64,000 bases of DNA. Source: JAJRVM01 sp963700515 (lineage in GTDB: Bacteria; Planctomycetota; Planctomycetia; Pirellulales; Pirellulaceae). Where the stretch lies: positions 1 to 64,000 of the forward strand of contig CAVOXY010000044.1 in the NCBI GenBank assembly GCA_963700515.1. The letters are read 5' to 3'. The position numbers and the translations under genes are program-made. Below are positions 47,337-56,358 of the stretch, in pieces. Positions within the stretch are counted from its first letter, which is position 1, and each line of letters starts with the position of its first letter. Under the pieces are notes generated by a model. It was not told the origin of the DNA. It worked only from the letters and a program-made list of their open reading frames with translations, and made no database searches.

Positions 47337-48971
47337 ATGCCGCTGCCTTCCGTGGGATTGCGCCTTCGTCTGGTGATTCCGTTGGCCTGGGTGCTGATTG
47401 CCTATGGCGCGTTCTACACTTATTTCACCGCGGAAACACAACGCTCCGAGGTGATGAAGGAGGCGACCGACAGCACGTTGCGTCTGGCGAACACGATCCG
47501 CAGGAGCACCCGCAATGCCATGCTGCAGTCCCGACGCGAGGACGTCCACAAGATGATCGAAGAGATTGGTGAGCAGCCGGGGATCGAGCATGTTCGCATC
47601 TTTAACAAAGAAGGGGTCATCGCCTATTCGTCCGACAGTGAGGAAATCAATCATGTCGTCGATCGCAAGGCCGAAGGGTGCTTTCAGTGTCACGATTCGG
47701 AACAGCCGTTGACGACCCTGGACACACCCAAGCGGGCCAGGACCTACAATTCGCCGAGCGGTTTCCGCACGCTGGCTGCTATTGAGGTGATCTACAACGA
47801 GCCGTCGTGCTGGAATGCAGCCTGCCACGCGCATACCGCGGAACAGAAACTGTTGGGGGTGATCGATATCGGTGTCTCGCTACAAGACGCGGACCGTCGA
47901 GTGGAACAGACGACTCATCACACAATCGTGATTGGCATGGTTTCCACGTTACTGGTCTGCTTGCTGGGAGCCTTGCTCGTTCACCGACTCATTCATCGTC
48001 CCGTGGAACGGCTCTTGGTGAGCACGCAGCGCGTGGCTCAAGGGGATCTCGACTGCAAAATTCCCGTCACCAGTGACGACGAGATCGGACAACTTACGCG
48101 CTCGTTCGTCAAGATGACCACGGAACTCAAGACGGCGCACAGCGAGCTGCGGGGCTGGGCCGGTAAACTCGAGGAGGAAGTGGCGAGTAAGACGCGCGAC
48201 TTGAACCGAGCGCAGGCACAGCTGATTCGCTCCGAGAAACTCTCTTCCGTCGGCTTGCTGGCGGCCGGCGTCGCACATGAACTCAACAGCCCGCTGACCG
48301 GCATCCTGACGTTTGCCTACATCCTGGCAAAACGCGTGCCGGAAGGGTCGGAAGAACAGCAACGACTGTTGACGATCGCCAAACAGGCGGAACGATGCGC
48401 GACGATTATCCGGCAGCTACTCGACCTCTCCCGCGAGCGCCCGCCGGAGAAGAAAATGCACGAGCTACACGCGATCCTCGAGCAAGCGATTTCCTTGGTG
48501 GAACATCAACCCCGCTTTCAGCAGGTACGCATCCACCGCCACCTGGATGGCGCGATCCATCAGGTACTGGTCGACGCGGGACAGATGCAGCAGGTTTTTC
48601 TCAATCTGCTCGTCAATGCCGGTGAAGCGATGCCCGAGGGGGGAACGGTCGTTGTGCGAACGCGCCAGGTTGCGGCCGGCCAGTGTCCCCAGGTCTCCTG
48701 CGATGGTGAATTGGTGCAGATCGTTTTTGCCGATACAGGAGTCGGGATCCCACCCGAGAACATGGGCAAAATCTTCGATCCTTTTTTCACTTCCAAAGAC
48801 GTTGGACAAGGTACCGGACTGGGACTGTCGGTCAGTTACGGAATCATCGAAGGTCACGGGGGCCATATTACCGTCGAGAGTACGCCGGGACACGGAACCA
48901 CATTCATGGTGACGCTGCCGATCGGTGGCTCCGCTAAAGTACCTGCTGACACGGAGGTGCCCAAGTCGTGA
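47337..48971 (+). CDS. sensor histidine kinase with periplasmic heme-binding sensor domain
   Basis: A 544-residue two-component sensor. ATG 47337 follows GGAAAGGA. TM1 (RLRLVIPLAWVLIAYGAF), periplasmic sensor with heme motifs CFQCH at 115-119 and CWNAACH at 158-164 (CX2CH and CX4CH), TM2 (IVIGMVSTLLVCLLGALLV), HAMP (RLIHRPVERLLVSTQRVAQG), coiled coil, HisKA with phospho-His314 in GVAHELNSPLTG, and HATPase (NLLVNAGEAMPEGG, DTGVGIPPENMG, GTGLGLSVSYGIIEGHGG). Heme binding suggests sensing of oxygen, NO or redox state in the periplasm. Its stop overlaps the start of the NtrC-type regulator (GTGA), so the two form a translationally coupled pair. Confidence 0.92.
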   Translation: MPLPSVGLRLRLVIPLAWVLIAYGAFYTYFTAETQRSEVMKEATDSTLRLANTIRRSTRNAMLQSRREDVHKMIEEIGEQPGIEHVRIFNKEGVIAYSSDSEEINHVVDRKAEGCFQCHDSEQPLTTLDTPKRARTYNSPSGFRTLAAIEVIYNEPSCWNAACHAHTAEQKLLGVIDIGVSLQDADRRVEQTTHHTIVIGMVSTLLVCLLGALLVHRLIHRPVERLLVSTQRVAQGDLDCKIPVTSDDEIGQLTRSFVKMTTELKTAHSELRGWAGKLEEEVASKTRDLNRAQAQLIRSEKLSSVGLLAAGVAHELNSPLTGILTFAYILAKRVPEGSEEQQRLLTIAKQAERCATIIRQLLDLSRERPPEKKMHELHAILEQAISLVEHQPRFQQVRIHRHLDGAIHQVLVDAGQMQQVFLNLLVNAGEAMPEGGTVVVRTRQVAAGQCPQVSCDGELVQIVFADTGVGIPPENMGKIFDPFFTSKDVGQGTGLGLSVSYGIIEGHGGHITVESTPGHGTTFMVTLPIGGSAKVPADTEVPKS

Positions 48972-50386
48972 AGCCTGCTTCGATTCTGATTGTGGATGAC
49001 GAAGAGATCGTGTGCGAGAGTTGCTCGCTGTTGCTCTCGGAACAGGGCCACGAAGTCCATACCAGCAGGGATCCGAAAATGGGACTCGCGCTGGCCCAAC
49101 AGCATCCGTTCGATGTGGTGCTCGTCGATCTGAAAATGCCCGATCTCGATGGCATGTCGTTCTTGCGACAACTCAAGGACCTGCAGCCTGACACCGAAGT
49201 CATCATCATGACCGGCTTCGCGGAGTTTACCACCGCCGTCGAGGCCGTTAAGCTCGGCGCCTTCGATTACGTTCCCAAACCGTTTAATCCTGATCAACTG
49301 GTGCTCATCATCAAGAAAGCACTCGATGCTCGGGAACTCCGGGCTGAAAACCGCTATTTGCGCCGCGAGCTTCAGTCGCGCTACAAATTCGAGACGATTA
49401 TTGGCAGTAGCCCGGCAATGCGAGCCGTCTTCGATCTCATCTCCCACGTGAGTGCCAGTAGTGCCTCGGTACTGATTCGAGGTGAAAGCGGGACCGGCAA
49501 GGAATTGGTGGCCCGAGCGATCCACTTTAACAGTCCGCGGAAAGGTGCTCGATTCGTGGCCGTCGACTGCGGGGCACTGCATGAAAACCTGCTCGAAAGC
49601 GAACTGTTCGGCCATGCCAAAGGGGCTTTTACCGGAGCCTCGTCGGCGAAAAAGGGACTCTTCGAAGTCGCGGATGGCGGTACGCTGTTCCTCGATGAGA
49701 TCGGCCACACGTCACTCTTGCTGCAGACCAAACTGTTGCGTGTCCTCCAGGAACGTGTTTTCACACCGGTCGGCGATACCCGTGAGCGAAAGACCGATAT
49801 TCGCCTCATCGCCGCCACGAACAAAGACCTCGATGCGATGGTCGCCAATGGCGAGTTTCGACAGGAACTGTTCTACCGAATCAACATCGTCCCCATCACG
49901 CTCCCCGCACTCCGCCAGCGCAAAGAAGATATCCCCGTCCTGGCCATCCACTTCCTGGCGAAGTTCCGCGACGAAATGGGGGGCCCGCCCGCTGCGATCT
50001 CTCACGAAGCACTCGATCTGCTGCTCAATTACGATTGGCCCGGCAACGTCCGCGAACTCGAAAATGTCATGCACCGCGTTGCCGTGCTGAGCAATGAGGC
50101 CACGGTTGCCCCCACTCAGCTCCCCCCTGAGATTCGCGAAAGCAGTGCCTCGTCTGCGCTGCCCATTCCGACCACCAGCCAGGAACTCAAGCAGCGCAAG
50201 AGGCAACTCCGCGCGGCGGCCGTGGAGGATATCGAACGCGGTTTCATCCTCCAGGCGCTGGAAAGGAACGGCTGGAATATCGCACGCGCCGCTGCCGACG
50301 TCGACATGCAACGCCCGAATTTCCAGGCGCTCATGCGGCGCTACCGAATCGTGAAGCCTGCCGACAATCAACGACCACCGGCATAG
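48968..50386 (+). CDS. NtrC-family sigma-54-dependent response regulator
   Basis: A 472-residue enhancer-binding response regulator starting with GTG 48968, overlapping the kinase stop. Receiver domain with Asp9/Asp10 acidic pocket, phospho-Asp54 (VLVDLKMPD) and MTGFAEFTTA; AAA+ domain with GESGTGKE, GAFTGA at 219-224, GTLFLDEIGH, and RQELFYRINI; C-terminal Fis-type HTH (RGFILQALERNGWNIARAAA, DMQRPNFQALMRRY). Cognate regulator of the upstream heme-binding kinase. The nearest plausible target is the sigma-54 promoter at 50837 in front of the third signalling gene. Confidence 0.95.
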   Translation: MKPASILIVDDEEIVCESCSLLLSEQGHEVHTSRDPKMGLALAQQHPFDVVLVDLKMPDLDGMSFLRQLKDLQPDTEVIIMTGFAEFTTAVEAVKLGAFDYVPKPFNPDQLVLIIKKALDARELRAENRYLRRELQSRYKFETIIGSSPAMRAVFDLISHVSASSASVLIRGESGTGKELVARAIHFNSPRKGARFVAVDCGALHENLLESELFGHAKGAFTGASSAKKGLFEVADGGTLFLDEIGHTSLLLQTKLLRVLQERVFTPVGDTRERKTDIRLIAATNKDLDAMVANGEFRQELFYRINIVPITLPALRQRKEDIPVLAIHFLAKFRDEMGGPPAAISHEALDLLLNYDWPGNVRELENVMHRVAVLSNEATVAPTQLPPEIRESSASSALPIPTTSQELKQRKRQLRAAAVEDIERGFILQALERNGWNIARAAADVDMQRPNFQALMRRYRIVKPADNQRPPA

Positions 50387-50424
50387 CCCGTGGTATGAGG
50401 AAGGCCCAGGGGCCGGAGATGGGA

Positions 50425-50480
50425 GTGTTGGAGTGTTGGGGTGTTGGGGTGTTGGAGTGTTGGAGTGTTGGGGTGTTGGG
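50425..50480. repeat. 8-bp tandem repeat, seven units (GTGTTGGR)
   Basis: Seven contiguous octamers, GTGTTGGA or GTGTTGGG, 38 bp after the regulator stop. Microsatellite-like; a slippage-prone site of unknown effect. Confidence 0.9.
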
Positions 50481-50651
50481 GAAACCGCCCAAACTTCTAG
50501 CGAAGGAGACATAACGTGGATCGACCGAATATATCTTCGTGGCTGTTACTCACTTCTCCACTACTCCCACACTCCACCACTCCAGAATCACGCAGGTAGC
50601 CGACGGCTGGCATGTCATCTACCCCGAAAGAGTGCGTATTTTCAGTCTCTT

Positions 50652-50673
50652 GTGCATGCACTTCACATGCACG
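50652..50673. promoter_or_regulatory. candidate enhancer site for the NtrC-type regulator
   Basis: GTGCATGCAC (50652-50661) is a perfect 10-bp palindrome followed by CACATGCACGT, which repeats the half site. About 165-185 bp upstream of the sigma-54 promoter at 50837. Confidence 0.5.
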
Positions 50674-50836
50674 TAGACAGCTCTTGAGAGTAGTTACAGA
50701 CCAGCTATATATAGCGGTTTTTTCTATCAGACGAACGGATCTTGCGGTTGCATCAATTCTGACGATTCACCGTAAGTGTCTGCAAATTAAGTTGTTATAG
50801 CAATGCAGTCACGCACGATTCAATTACTCGGCTATG

Positions 50837-50852
50837 CGGCACGCCTGTTGCT
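50837..50852 (+). promoter_or_regulatory. sigma-54 (-24/-12) promoter of the membrane-tethered receiver gene
   Basis: CGGCACGCCTGTTGCT against TGGCACGNNNNTTGCW: only the first base deviates. It is 96 bp before the ATG at 50948. Confidence 0.8.
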
Positions 50853-50947
50853 TGAGGAAGGAGCGATGGATGAGTTCTGGGACTGACGGGGAAGTGGCAC
50901 GTGGATAGCAGCCGCAAGGCAATACCGAACAAGTGAGAGGTGGCGAG

Positions 50948-51643
50948 ATGGTAGCCGTAACAAAACGCGTCCTCGTGGTCGACGACGAAGAGATTGTCCG
51001 CGAAAGCTACAAACTAGCGCTCACCGATGCGGGATACGACGTGTGTACTGTCTCCAATGGGCGTGACGCGATACGTGCTTGTCGCAGCCACCATTTCGAC
51101 GTGATGTTGGCCGATATCCGCATGCCCGACATGGACGGCCTGGAAGTTTCTCGCGTGATCACCAGGGAGTTTCCCAACGTGCGGGTGGTGATGATCACGG
51201 GGTATCCCAGTCCCGAGTATGCTGCACGGGCTCGGCGGCTTGGCTGCGTCGATTTCGTAGAGAAGCCGGTGGGTCCGGACCGGCTGAGCGCGGTCACCGC
51301 GGCCGCGTTGGCTCACCCGCGTGTTGAGCCGGAGGAAGAAGAGCCGGTCGAGAAAATGGACGTCAATGCCGCGCTGGCCGCGTCTACTCCGGTGCTTGTG
51401 GTGGAGCCGGTACTGGTGGCGAACGCGGAGGATCCTGTGATGGCGACAAATGCTACTGCCAGGATCCCTGCCACAGCGGCCGCGACCGAGGATATCAGTG
51501 CCTTGACAGCGTTGCTGGTGATGCTGGGCACTCCGCTGATCGGGCTGGCCTATTTCCTGCTCTTTCCGTTCATTGGAACGGGCATTGTGCTGACGGTCAT
51601 CGCCAAGGAAATCATCAAGATCTTCCGCCCAGCATCCGAGTAG
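50948..51643 (+). CDS. receiver-domain protein with C-terminal membrane segment
   Basis: A 231-residue protein. ATG 50948 with GAGGTGG upstream; an in-frame GTG at 50933 is less likely. Residues 5-120 form a complete receiver (VLVVDDEEIVRESYKLAL, phospho-Asp56 in MLADIRMPD, VVMITGYPSPEY, Lys in VEKPVGPDRL). There is no DNA-binding or enzymatic output. Instead an Ala/Val/Glu-rich linker (about 125-180) leads to two hydrophobic stretches (ALTALLVMLGTPLIGLAYFL, FPFIGTGIVLTVIAKEII) at 185-225, so the receiver is probably held at the inner membrane. Promoter type and position place it under the adjacent NtrC-type regulator. Confidence 0.85.
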   Translation: MVAVTKRVLVVDDEEIVRESYKLALTDAGYDVCTVSNGRDAIRACRSHHFDVMLADIRMPDMDGLEVSRVITREFPNVRVVMITGYPSPEYAARARRLGCVDFVEKPVGPDRLSAVTAAALAHPRVEPEEEEPVEKMDVNAALAASTPVLVVEPVLVANAEDPVMATNATARIPATAAATEDISALTALLVMLGTPLIGLAYFLLFPFIGTGIVLTVIAKEIIKIFRPASE

Positions 51644-52142
51644 CGGATGCTGCCAAAGTACAGGTCGAAAGTTGGGTGCCAGGTGCCACTTTCCCAGTGC
51701 CGAAGCCCCCAACCACATCCACTTCCCGGTGTGTCACTCCCGTGCGGCGACCGTCAGAGTTTGCTTGAATTGTCGGTGACCTGGCGGAAGAATGGGGCCT
51801 GGTTGATTTCTCAGCAGGGAGCCGGTCAATTGCCATATGTATACGACGACGACGTCGTTGCGGTGGGTAGCAATGGGATGGGGGGCCAGATCTTGTGGGG
51901 GCACGGTTTGCATACTGCCTGAGCCATTACCGGCGGTCGGTTAGTGGGAGAACACCTGGGAAGAGTGACGACGTGAGTACGGGGGGACGTGAGGCCCTGG
52001 AGATTGCTTTGCGGCTCCGGATGCTCGACAATGAACCTGTCGGTGGCCGGGGGCCGGGGAGCTGGCCAAATAGGGTCAATCCGTCCTGACGATGATAACG
52101 GGTGCTGGCATTTCTTCCTTGCACGATCCAAGCAGGTACACC
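51644..52142. other. intergenic region, no gene seen
   Basis: About 500 bp. Short frames on both strands without family features or start signals. Confidence 0.35.
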
Positions 52143-53511
52143 ATGAACACCAAGATGTGGAAACTGGCAGTCATTGTCTATTGTGGGATGTTCTCCTGGA
52201 GCGTTTTGGTGGCTCGCGCCGCAGCGCCTTCGGCCGACGATGCGGACGAGCAATGGGTGCCGCTCTTTAACGGCCAGGATCTCTCAGGCTGGGTTCCCAT
52301 CGACGTCGCTCCCAATACGTTCACCGTACGCGATGGAATCATCGTGTCGAGCGGCATTCCTACTGGGTTGCTGCGGACGGAGCGGCAGTACGAGAACTTC
52401 GTCATTGAGTTGGATTGGCGGCATATGAAACCGGGTGGCAATGCAGGCCTCTTCGTGTGGGGAGACGGTCTTGCGGCGCGGGGCACGCCGTTTGCCCGTG
52501 GCATGGAGGTCCAGATCCTCGACAATGGTTTCAACGTCAATGGCAAGAACCAATGGTACACCACGCACGGCGACGTGTTCCCCGTGCAGGGTTCGAACGA
52601 TGACACCCACCGGACGCATTTCCAGTACCGGAGAGCGGAGTTTTCCGATAGAAGAACGATCGAAGAGTTCGCCAGAGTGGAATCATTACCGACTGGAGGG
52701 AAACAACGGCGTGTTGCGGCTGAGTGTCAACGGGAAGGAGGTGACGGTCGGCAAGGATTGTTCGCCCCGCAAAGGGTATCTCTGCCTGGAGTCGGAAGGA
52801 TCGGAATGTCACTTTCGCAACATTCGAATCCGCGAACTCCCTTCGACCAATCCAGGTCCCGAGGAGATCGCCGATCCGGCCACAGGCTTCGCGCCGCTCT
52901 ACAGCGGTGTCGACTTGAGTGGCTGGAAAGCCGAAGCCGGGCACGAGGGCCACTGGCAGCCCAAGGACTGGATTCTAGCGTATGACGGAAAGAGCACGGC
53001 GGCGGATCCGAATCTCTGGAGCGAAAAAGAGTATGGCGATTTTGTGCTGGTCTGCGACTGGCGCTGGACGCGCAGGCCAGCCGAGGTGGCTCATCCAGTG
53101 ATTCTCCCGTCGGGTGAGCAGGCGACAGACGCCCAGGGAAATCCCCAACAAGTAGTTGGTCCGGACGCTGGCGACAGCGGCATCTATCTGCGCGGCAGCA
53201 GTAAGAGCCAGGTGAATATGTGGTGCTGGCCTATCGGTTCGGGCGAAGTATATGGTTACCGCACCGACGCGAACATGCCCGCCGAGATTCGCTCTGGCGT
53301 CACACCGCGTGTCAACGCCGACAAACCGATTGGGGAGTGGAACCGCTTTATCATTACGATGCGCGGTGATCGGCTGACGGTCGATCTCAACGGGCTGACC
53401 GTGCTCGAGAATGCTCAGCTGCCGGGCGTGCCCCCCCGCGGGCCGATTGCCCTGCAACACCACGGCGACCCGATCGAACTGGCCAATATCTACATCAAGG
53501 AACTTGATTAA
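52143..53511 (+). CDS. exported protein with two DUF1080 (3-keto-disaccharide hydrolase) domains, one frameshift
   Basis: About 455 residues after repair. ATG 52143 starts a signal peptide (LAVIVYCGMFSWSVLVARAA). First DUF1080: WVPLFNGQDLSGWVPIDV, NFVIELDWRHMKPGGNAGLF, then, after a frame change near 52595, EERSKSSPEWNHYRLEGNNG and CHFRNIRIRELP. Second DUF1080: FAPLYSGVDLSGWKAEAGH, YGDFVLVCDWRWTRRPAE, GDSGIYLRGSSKSQVNMWCW and IALQHHGDPIELANIYIKEL. This concanavalin-like domain includes enzymes that cleave 3-keto-glycosides produced by exported Gfo/Idh oxidoreductases, so a link with the 33085 gene is plausible. Confidence 0.82.
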
Positions 53512-53565
53512 TGGTTTGGCGTTTCGCAGGCGACACCCCATCGTCTAACAGGCGACGTCGCCTCA

Positions 53566-54153
53566 TCACACGAGCGACTTGCGGGACTCGTTAATCACCG
53601 GGCTGACCGCGTAGCGCTCGAACAGCTCCTCGAGTGCTTCGGCACCCTGCTGCAGTTTGTACTCGAGTTCCCCATCCGTGATGGGGATCATCCAGAGCAC
53701 ATCGACATCGTCGGCATCGATTTTCAGCGTATCGAACTCCGGGCCCTCGAAATAGGGAGGCAAGAAGAAGAAATTCGTGAGCTCCGAAGGTTGAGCGGTC
53801 ATGGGCATGCCGTTGGGGACGGTATGCCACCAATGGAGAAACGTATCGGCCTCGAACGGCATCTCGGCCAGTCCTTTGATGACGTCGAACATCCAGTTCT
53901 GAGGCTCTTCGGCATAGGTCAGGATCTCGGCGCGCGGCGACAGGCCTTCGGGAACTCCCGGCTGGCGATAGTCGCTCATCCCCCCGGTGATCAGCGTCCA
54001 GTAAGGACGTTCCTCGGTGGGGGCGAACTGGTAAATGTCGATGTGCGGGACTTTGATGTCCGTGGAGTGCATCACCGGCTCGGACAGCGGTCCCAAGAAC
54101 CGTTGATAGTGCTCCTCGCGCACACGCACAAAATCGTTGAAGTCGTCGGACAA
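53566..54153 (-). CDS. suppressor-of-fused (SUFU) domain protein
   Basis: A 195-residue cytoplasmic protein of the bacterial SUFU family: IDIYQFAPTEERPYWTLITG followed by GMSDYRQP, a central ILTYAEEPQNWMFDVIKGLA and a C-terminal ADDVDVLWMIPITDGELEYK then LQQGAEALEELFERY, all in the family order. Bacterial SUFU proteins often act as immunity proteins to polymorphic toxins or as stand-alone proteins of unknown role; no toxin gene is adjacent here. The neighbouring minus-strand genes encode two tiny PYxxP proteins and a zinc-ribbon protein. Intact. Confidence 0.82.
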   Translation of the reverse strand: MSDDFNDFVRVREEHYQRFLGPLSEPVMHSTDIKVPHIDIYQFAPTEERPYWTLITGGMSDYRQPGVPEGLSPRAEILTYAEEPQNWMFDVIKGLAEMPFEADTFLHWWHTVPNGMPMTAQPSELTNFFFLPPYFEGPEFDTLKIDADDVDVLWMIPITDGELEYKLQQGAEALEELFERYAVSPVINESRKSLV

Positions 54154-54187
54154 AGAAGACCTCCCTCTCCCCTCGGGCAGCGCTCAC

Positions 54188-54364
54188 CTACCACGGCCCG
54201 CTGGACGTGCAAATCACGCCCACGGTCCAGGTCCCGAGATTGTACCAAAGCTCGCCGAGGAAGCCACCAGAGGGGCCTGGGGGAGTAGCGGGCGGAAGAT
54301 CGTGGAAAACCGAGCCGTCCACGGGGGCTTGGTACGGTTCGCCACCAGCAGGATCGTCAGTCAC
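54188..54364 (-). CDS. tiny protein with EPYQAP motif, overlapping start
   Basis: A 58-residue protein starting with GTG at 54364, inside the ATGTGA stop of the upstream gene (stop-start overlap typical of translational coupling). VTDDPAGGEPYQAPVDGSV has the same PYxxP element that opens other small planctomycete membrane proteins. The C-terminal half (FLGELWYNLGTWTVGVIC) is weakly hydrophobic. Function unknown. Confidence 0.45.
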   Translation of the reverse strand: MTDDPAGGEPYQAPVDGSVFHDLPPATPPGPSGGFLGELWYNLGTWTVGVICTSSGPW

Positions 54365-54549
54365 ATGACGGCCAAGTCGAGAGGCCGAAGTACATGCCAC
54401 AGAATGATGCCGGCCGAGCGTATCGCGAACAACCACAAGAATACTTGGATAATCAGCAGTAGGACAGCGAGCCGTTTCGTGCGGGTATTTGTTGAGGGCC
54501 GTGGAGGATCCGCAGTCTGTGATGGCGAATACGGATTGTCGGCGTCCAT
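54361..54549 (-). CDS. small NPYxP-motif membrane protein
   Basis: A 62-residue protein, MDADNPYSPSQTADPPRPST then a charged TRTKR and one long hydrophobic segment (LAVLLLIIQVFLWLFAIRSA) followed by a short amphipathic end. The N-terminal NPYxP element before a membrane segment is a recurrent planctomycete pattern of unknown function, also seen at 60972. ATG 54549 preferred over the in-frame ATG at 54561. Confidence 0.6.
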   Translation of the reverse strand: MDADNPYSPSQTADPPRPSTNTRTKRLAVLLLIIQVFLWLFAIRSAGIILWHVLRPLDLAVM

Positions 54550-54582
54550 TGCACGCCTCACATCGTTTACGCCGGTAGCTGT

Positions 54583-55569
54583 CTATGCTTCATCTAACTC
54601 GTCTTCATCCAAATCATCGTCGTCCAATTCGTCCTCTGCGGACTCGTCGTCTTCGAAATCCTCTTCGTCATCATCATCCTCTTCGTCGAAGTAGCCTTCG
54701 TAGTACTCGTGGCCAGACTCACGTCGCAAGTGACGCGAGTAGCGTCTTAGCGGCTGGCCTGACAGATCGAGCAGCACAGCGAGATCGGCCGCTCGATAAC
54801 AGATCTGCGTCACCAGGTCCTCGATCGACTCCTCGTTTCCCAGACCCTCGTTGACCGCTCGCTGGATCGAGATCCGGACGGCATTGCGAAACGATTCCGC
54901 GGGATTCTCCGCGTCGATCACCAGCAATGCCTCTCGGCAGCTCTGCAAGCAGTCCTGGGCCGCTTCTTCGTCCAGTTCCAACTCCTCCGCGACACGCGAC
55001 AGGGGCCAGTTCTCAAGCAACGCCTGCTCGAGCGTCTTCGCATTATTCGGCATCAGCGTATCGTAGCGGATGTTACCAATGCCGAGGTGGTCGCGATAGT
55101 TGGCGAAACTGTAGCAGAAGATCTCCGCCGCCAGCAGATGATAGCGGTCCAAAACCGCCTTCCCCTCGGCAGACCAATCGTCTTCATTATCTTCTGCATC
55201 GCACGTCTCGCAGGTGGCCTGGCCCGGCTCGTACTGAGTGCCGCAAATCGTACACCACATGTAGCCACAGTCGAAACAACGACCGATTGTGATGTCGTCA
55301 ACATCCGGGTCGTGCTCGCAATTCCCCGTCTTGTCGCTATCGCACGCCGGACATTCGCCGACCATCAGCCGATTGATGAACTCCTCGCCGTTTTCGCTCG
55401 ACTCAAACATCTCGTGAAGCTCCGACATCAAATCCGGATCCATGCTCGCGAGAAACTCACGCGCCGCCGTCATCTCGTGCTCGTTCGGCAAGGAGACAAT
55501 GTCCGCCTCGCAGTAGCTGCAGCGGGTGGCATCTTCGGGCAGCTCTTTTCCGCAACTCCAGCACAACAT
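54583..55569 (-). CDS. zinc-ribbon protein with acidic C-terminal tail
   Basis: A 328-residue cytoplasmic protein. ATG 55569 starts MLCWSCGKELPEDATRCSYC, a four-Cys zinc ribbon; codons further upstream are not protein-like. A second metal site follows (CPACDS.. and CFDCGYMWCTICGTQYEPGQ..CETC). The middle (LEQALLENWPLSRVAEELEL, DCLQSCREALLVID) is helical and includes a helix-turn-helix-like piece. The last 50 residues are almost only Asp and Glu. Looks like a conserved planctomycete protein; role unknown. The acidic tail could mimic nucleic acid or bind basic proteins. Confidence 0.65.
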   Translation of the reverse strand: MLCWSCGKELPEDATRCSYCEADIVSLPNEHEMTAAREFLASMDPDLMSELHEMFESSENGEEFINRLMVGECPACDSDKTGNCEHDPDVDDITIGRCFDCGYMWCTICGTQYEPGQATCETCDAEDNEDDWSAEGKAVLDRYHLLAAEIFCYSFANYRDHLGIGNIRYDTLMPNNAKTLEQALLENWPLSRVAEELELDEEAAQDCLQSCREALLVIDAENPAESFRNAVRISIQRAVNEGLGNEESIEDLVTQICYRAADLAVLLDLSGQPLRRYSRHLRRESGHEYYEGYFDEEDDDDEEDFEDDESAEDELDDDDLDEDELDEA

Positions 55570-56358
55570 GGTCCAATTCACTCCACATGAGAGGTTCGGT
55601 GTAGCAGCCCTGCATTGTCGTATTCTCACAGGCTGCGGCAAGGGTGGATGCCCGGTTGCCAGACGATTTGTGAGGGGTTCTTCACCTCCCGTGCGCACAC
55701 GGCGAACGGGTCCCTGACGCGGCCCAAGGACGCAAACAGATTGGACGTCACCAGATGGACGCAACCAGACACCGTGCTAACGCGACCAGACACCGTGCCA
55801 TTGGCGCTCAGCGGCATCGCTCGGGCCAGTCGTCGTGGCCACCGCATGAACCTGCGGCCATTGCGGCGAAACCGGCGATCCGATCCGCGTTGGCGAGGAC
55901 GTCGAAGAATGCGTGCACGACGACAACCAAGGGAGACCTCGCAGAACCTGGTCGATGATCGCCAGCTGGGTCACGCAAGAGGGTGGGGGATCGTGGCGAA
56001 GTGAAGGCGACTGCGTCTCGGCCGGCACTGCCCGGGGGAACAGCCTCCAAAGCGTCGCGTGTAGCAGGAACGACGGAATCCTGGCGACGCCACTGTTCGC
56101 AGCAGTCCCACAAGTTCCGTCGACGTCGTAAAAGGGGGGGTATGCAGTTGGCTCTGCCAATGCTGGCATCGGGCGGCTGAACTTGCCCTCAAGCCTCGGT
56201 GTTGACTTGCCGATTAGTAGTCTCGGTGATTGGGTGGTAATTCTTGCGCAATCGGCAAACTTCAACTCGAGGGGCAAGCCTTCCCTACGTCTTTCGGCCT
56301 GGCTATCGACCCAACGTAGCTTGGCACCGCTGCACAACGTGATAAACGACTCGATACC
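55570..56358. other. intergenic region, repeat-like debris
   Basis: About 790 bp. Contains two near-identical stretches at 55757-55799 (GACACCGTGCTAACGCGACC then GACACCGTGCCATTGGCG) and otherwise no supported gene. A minus-strand frame at 55808-56113 is not called. Confidence 0.35.
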
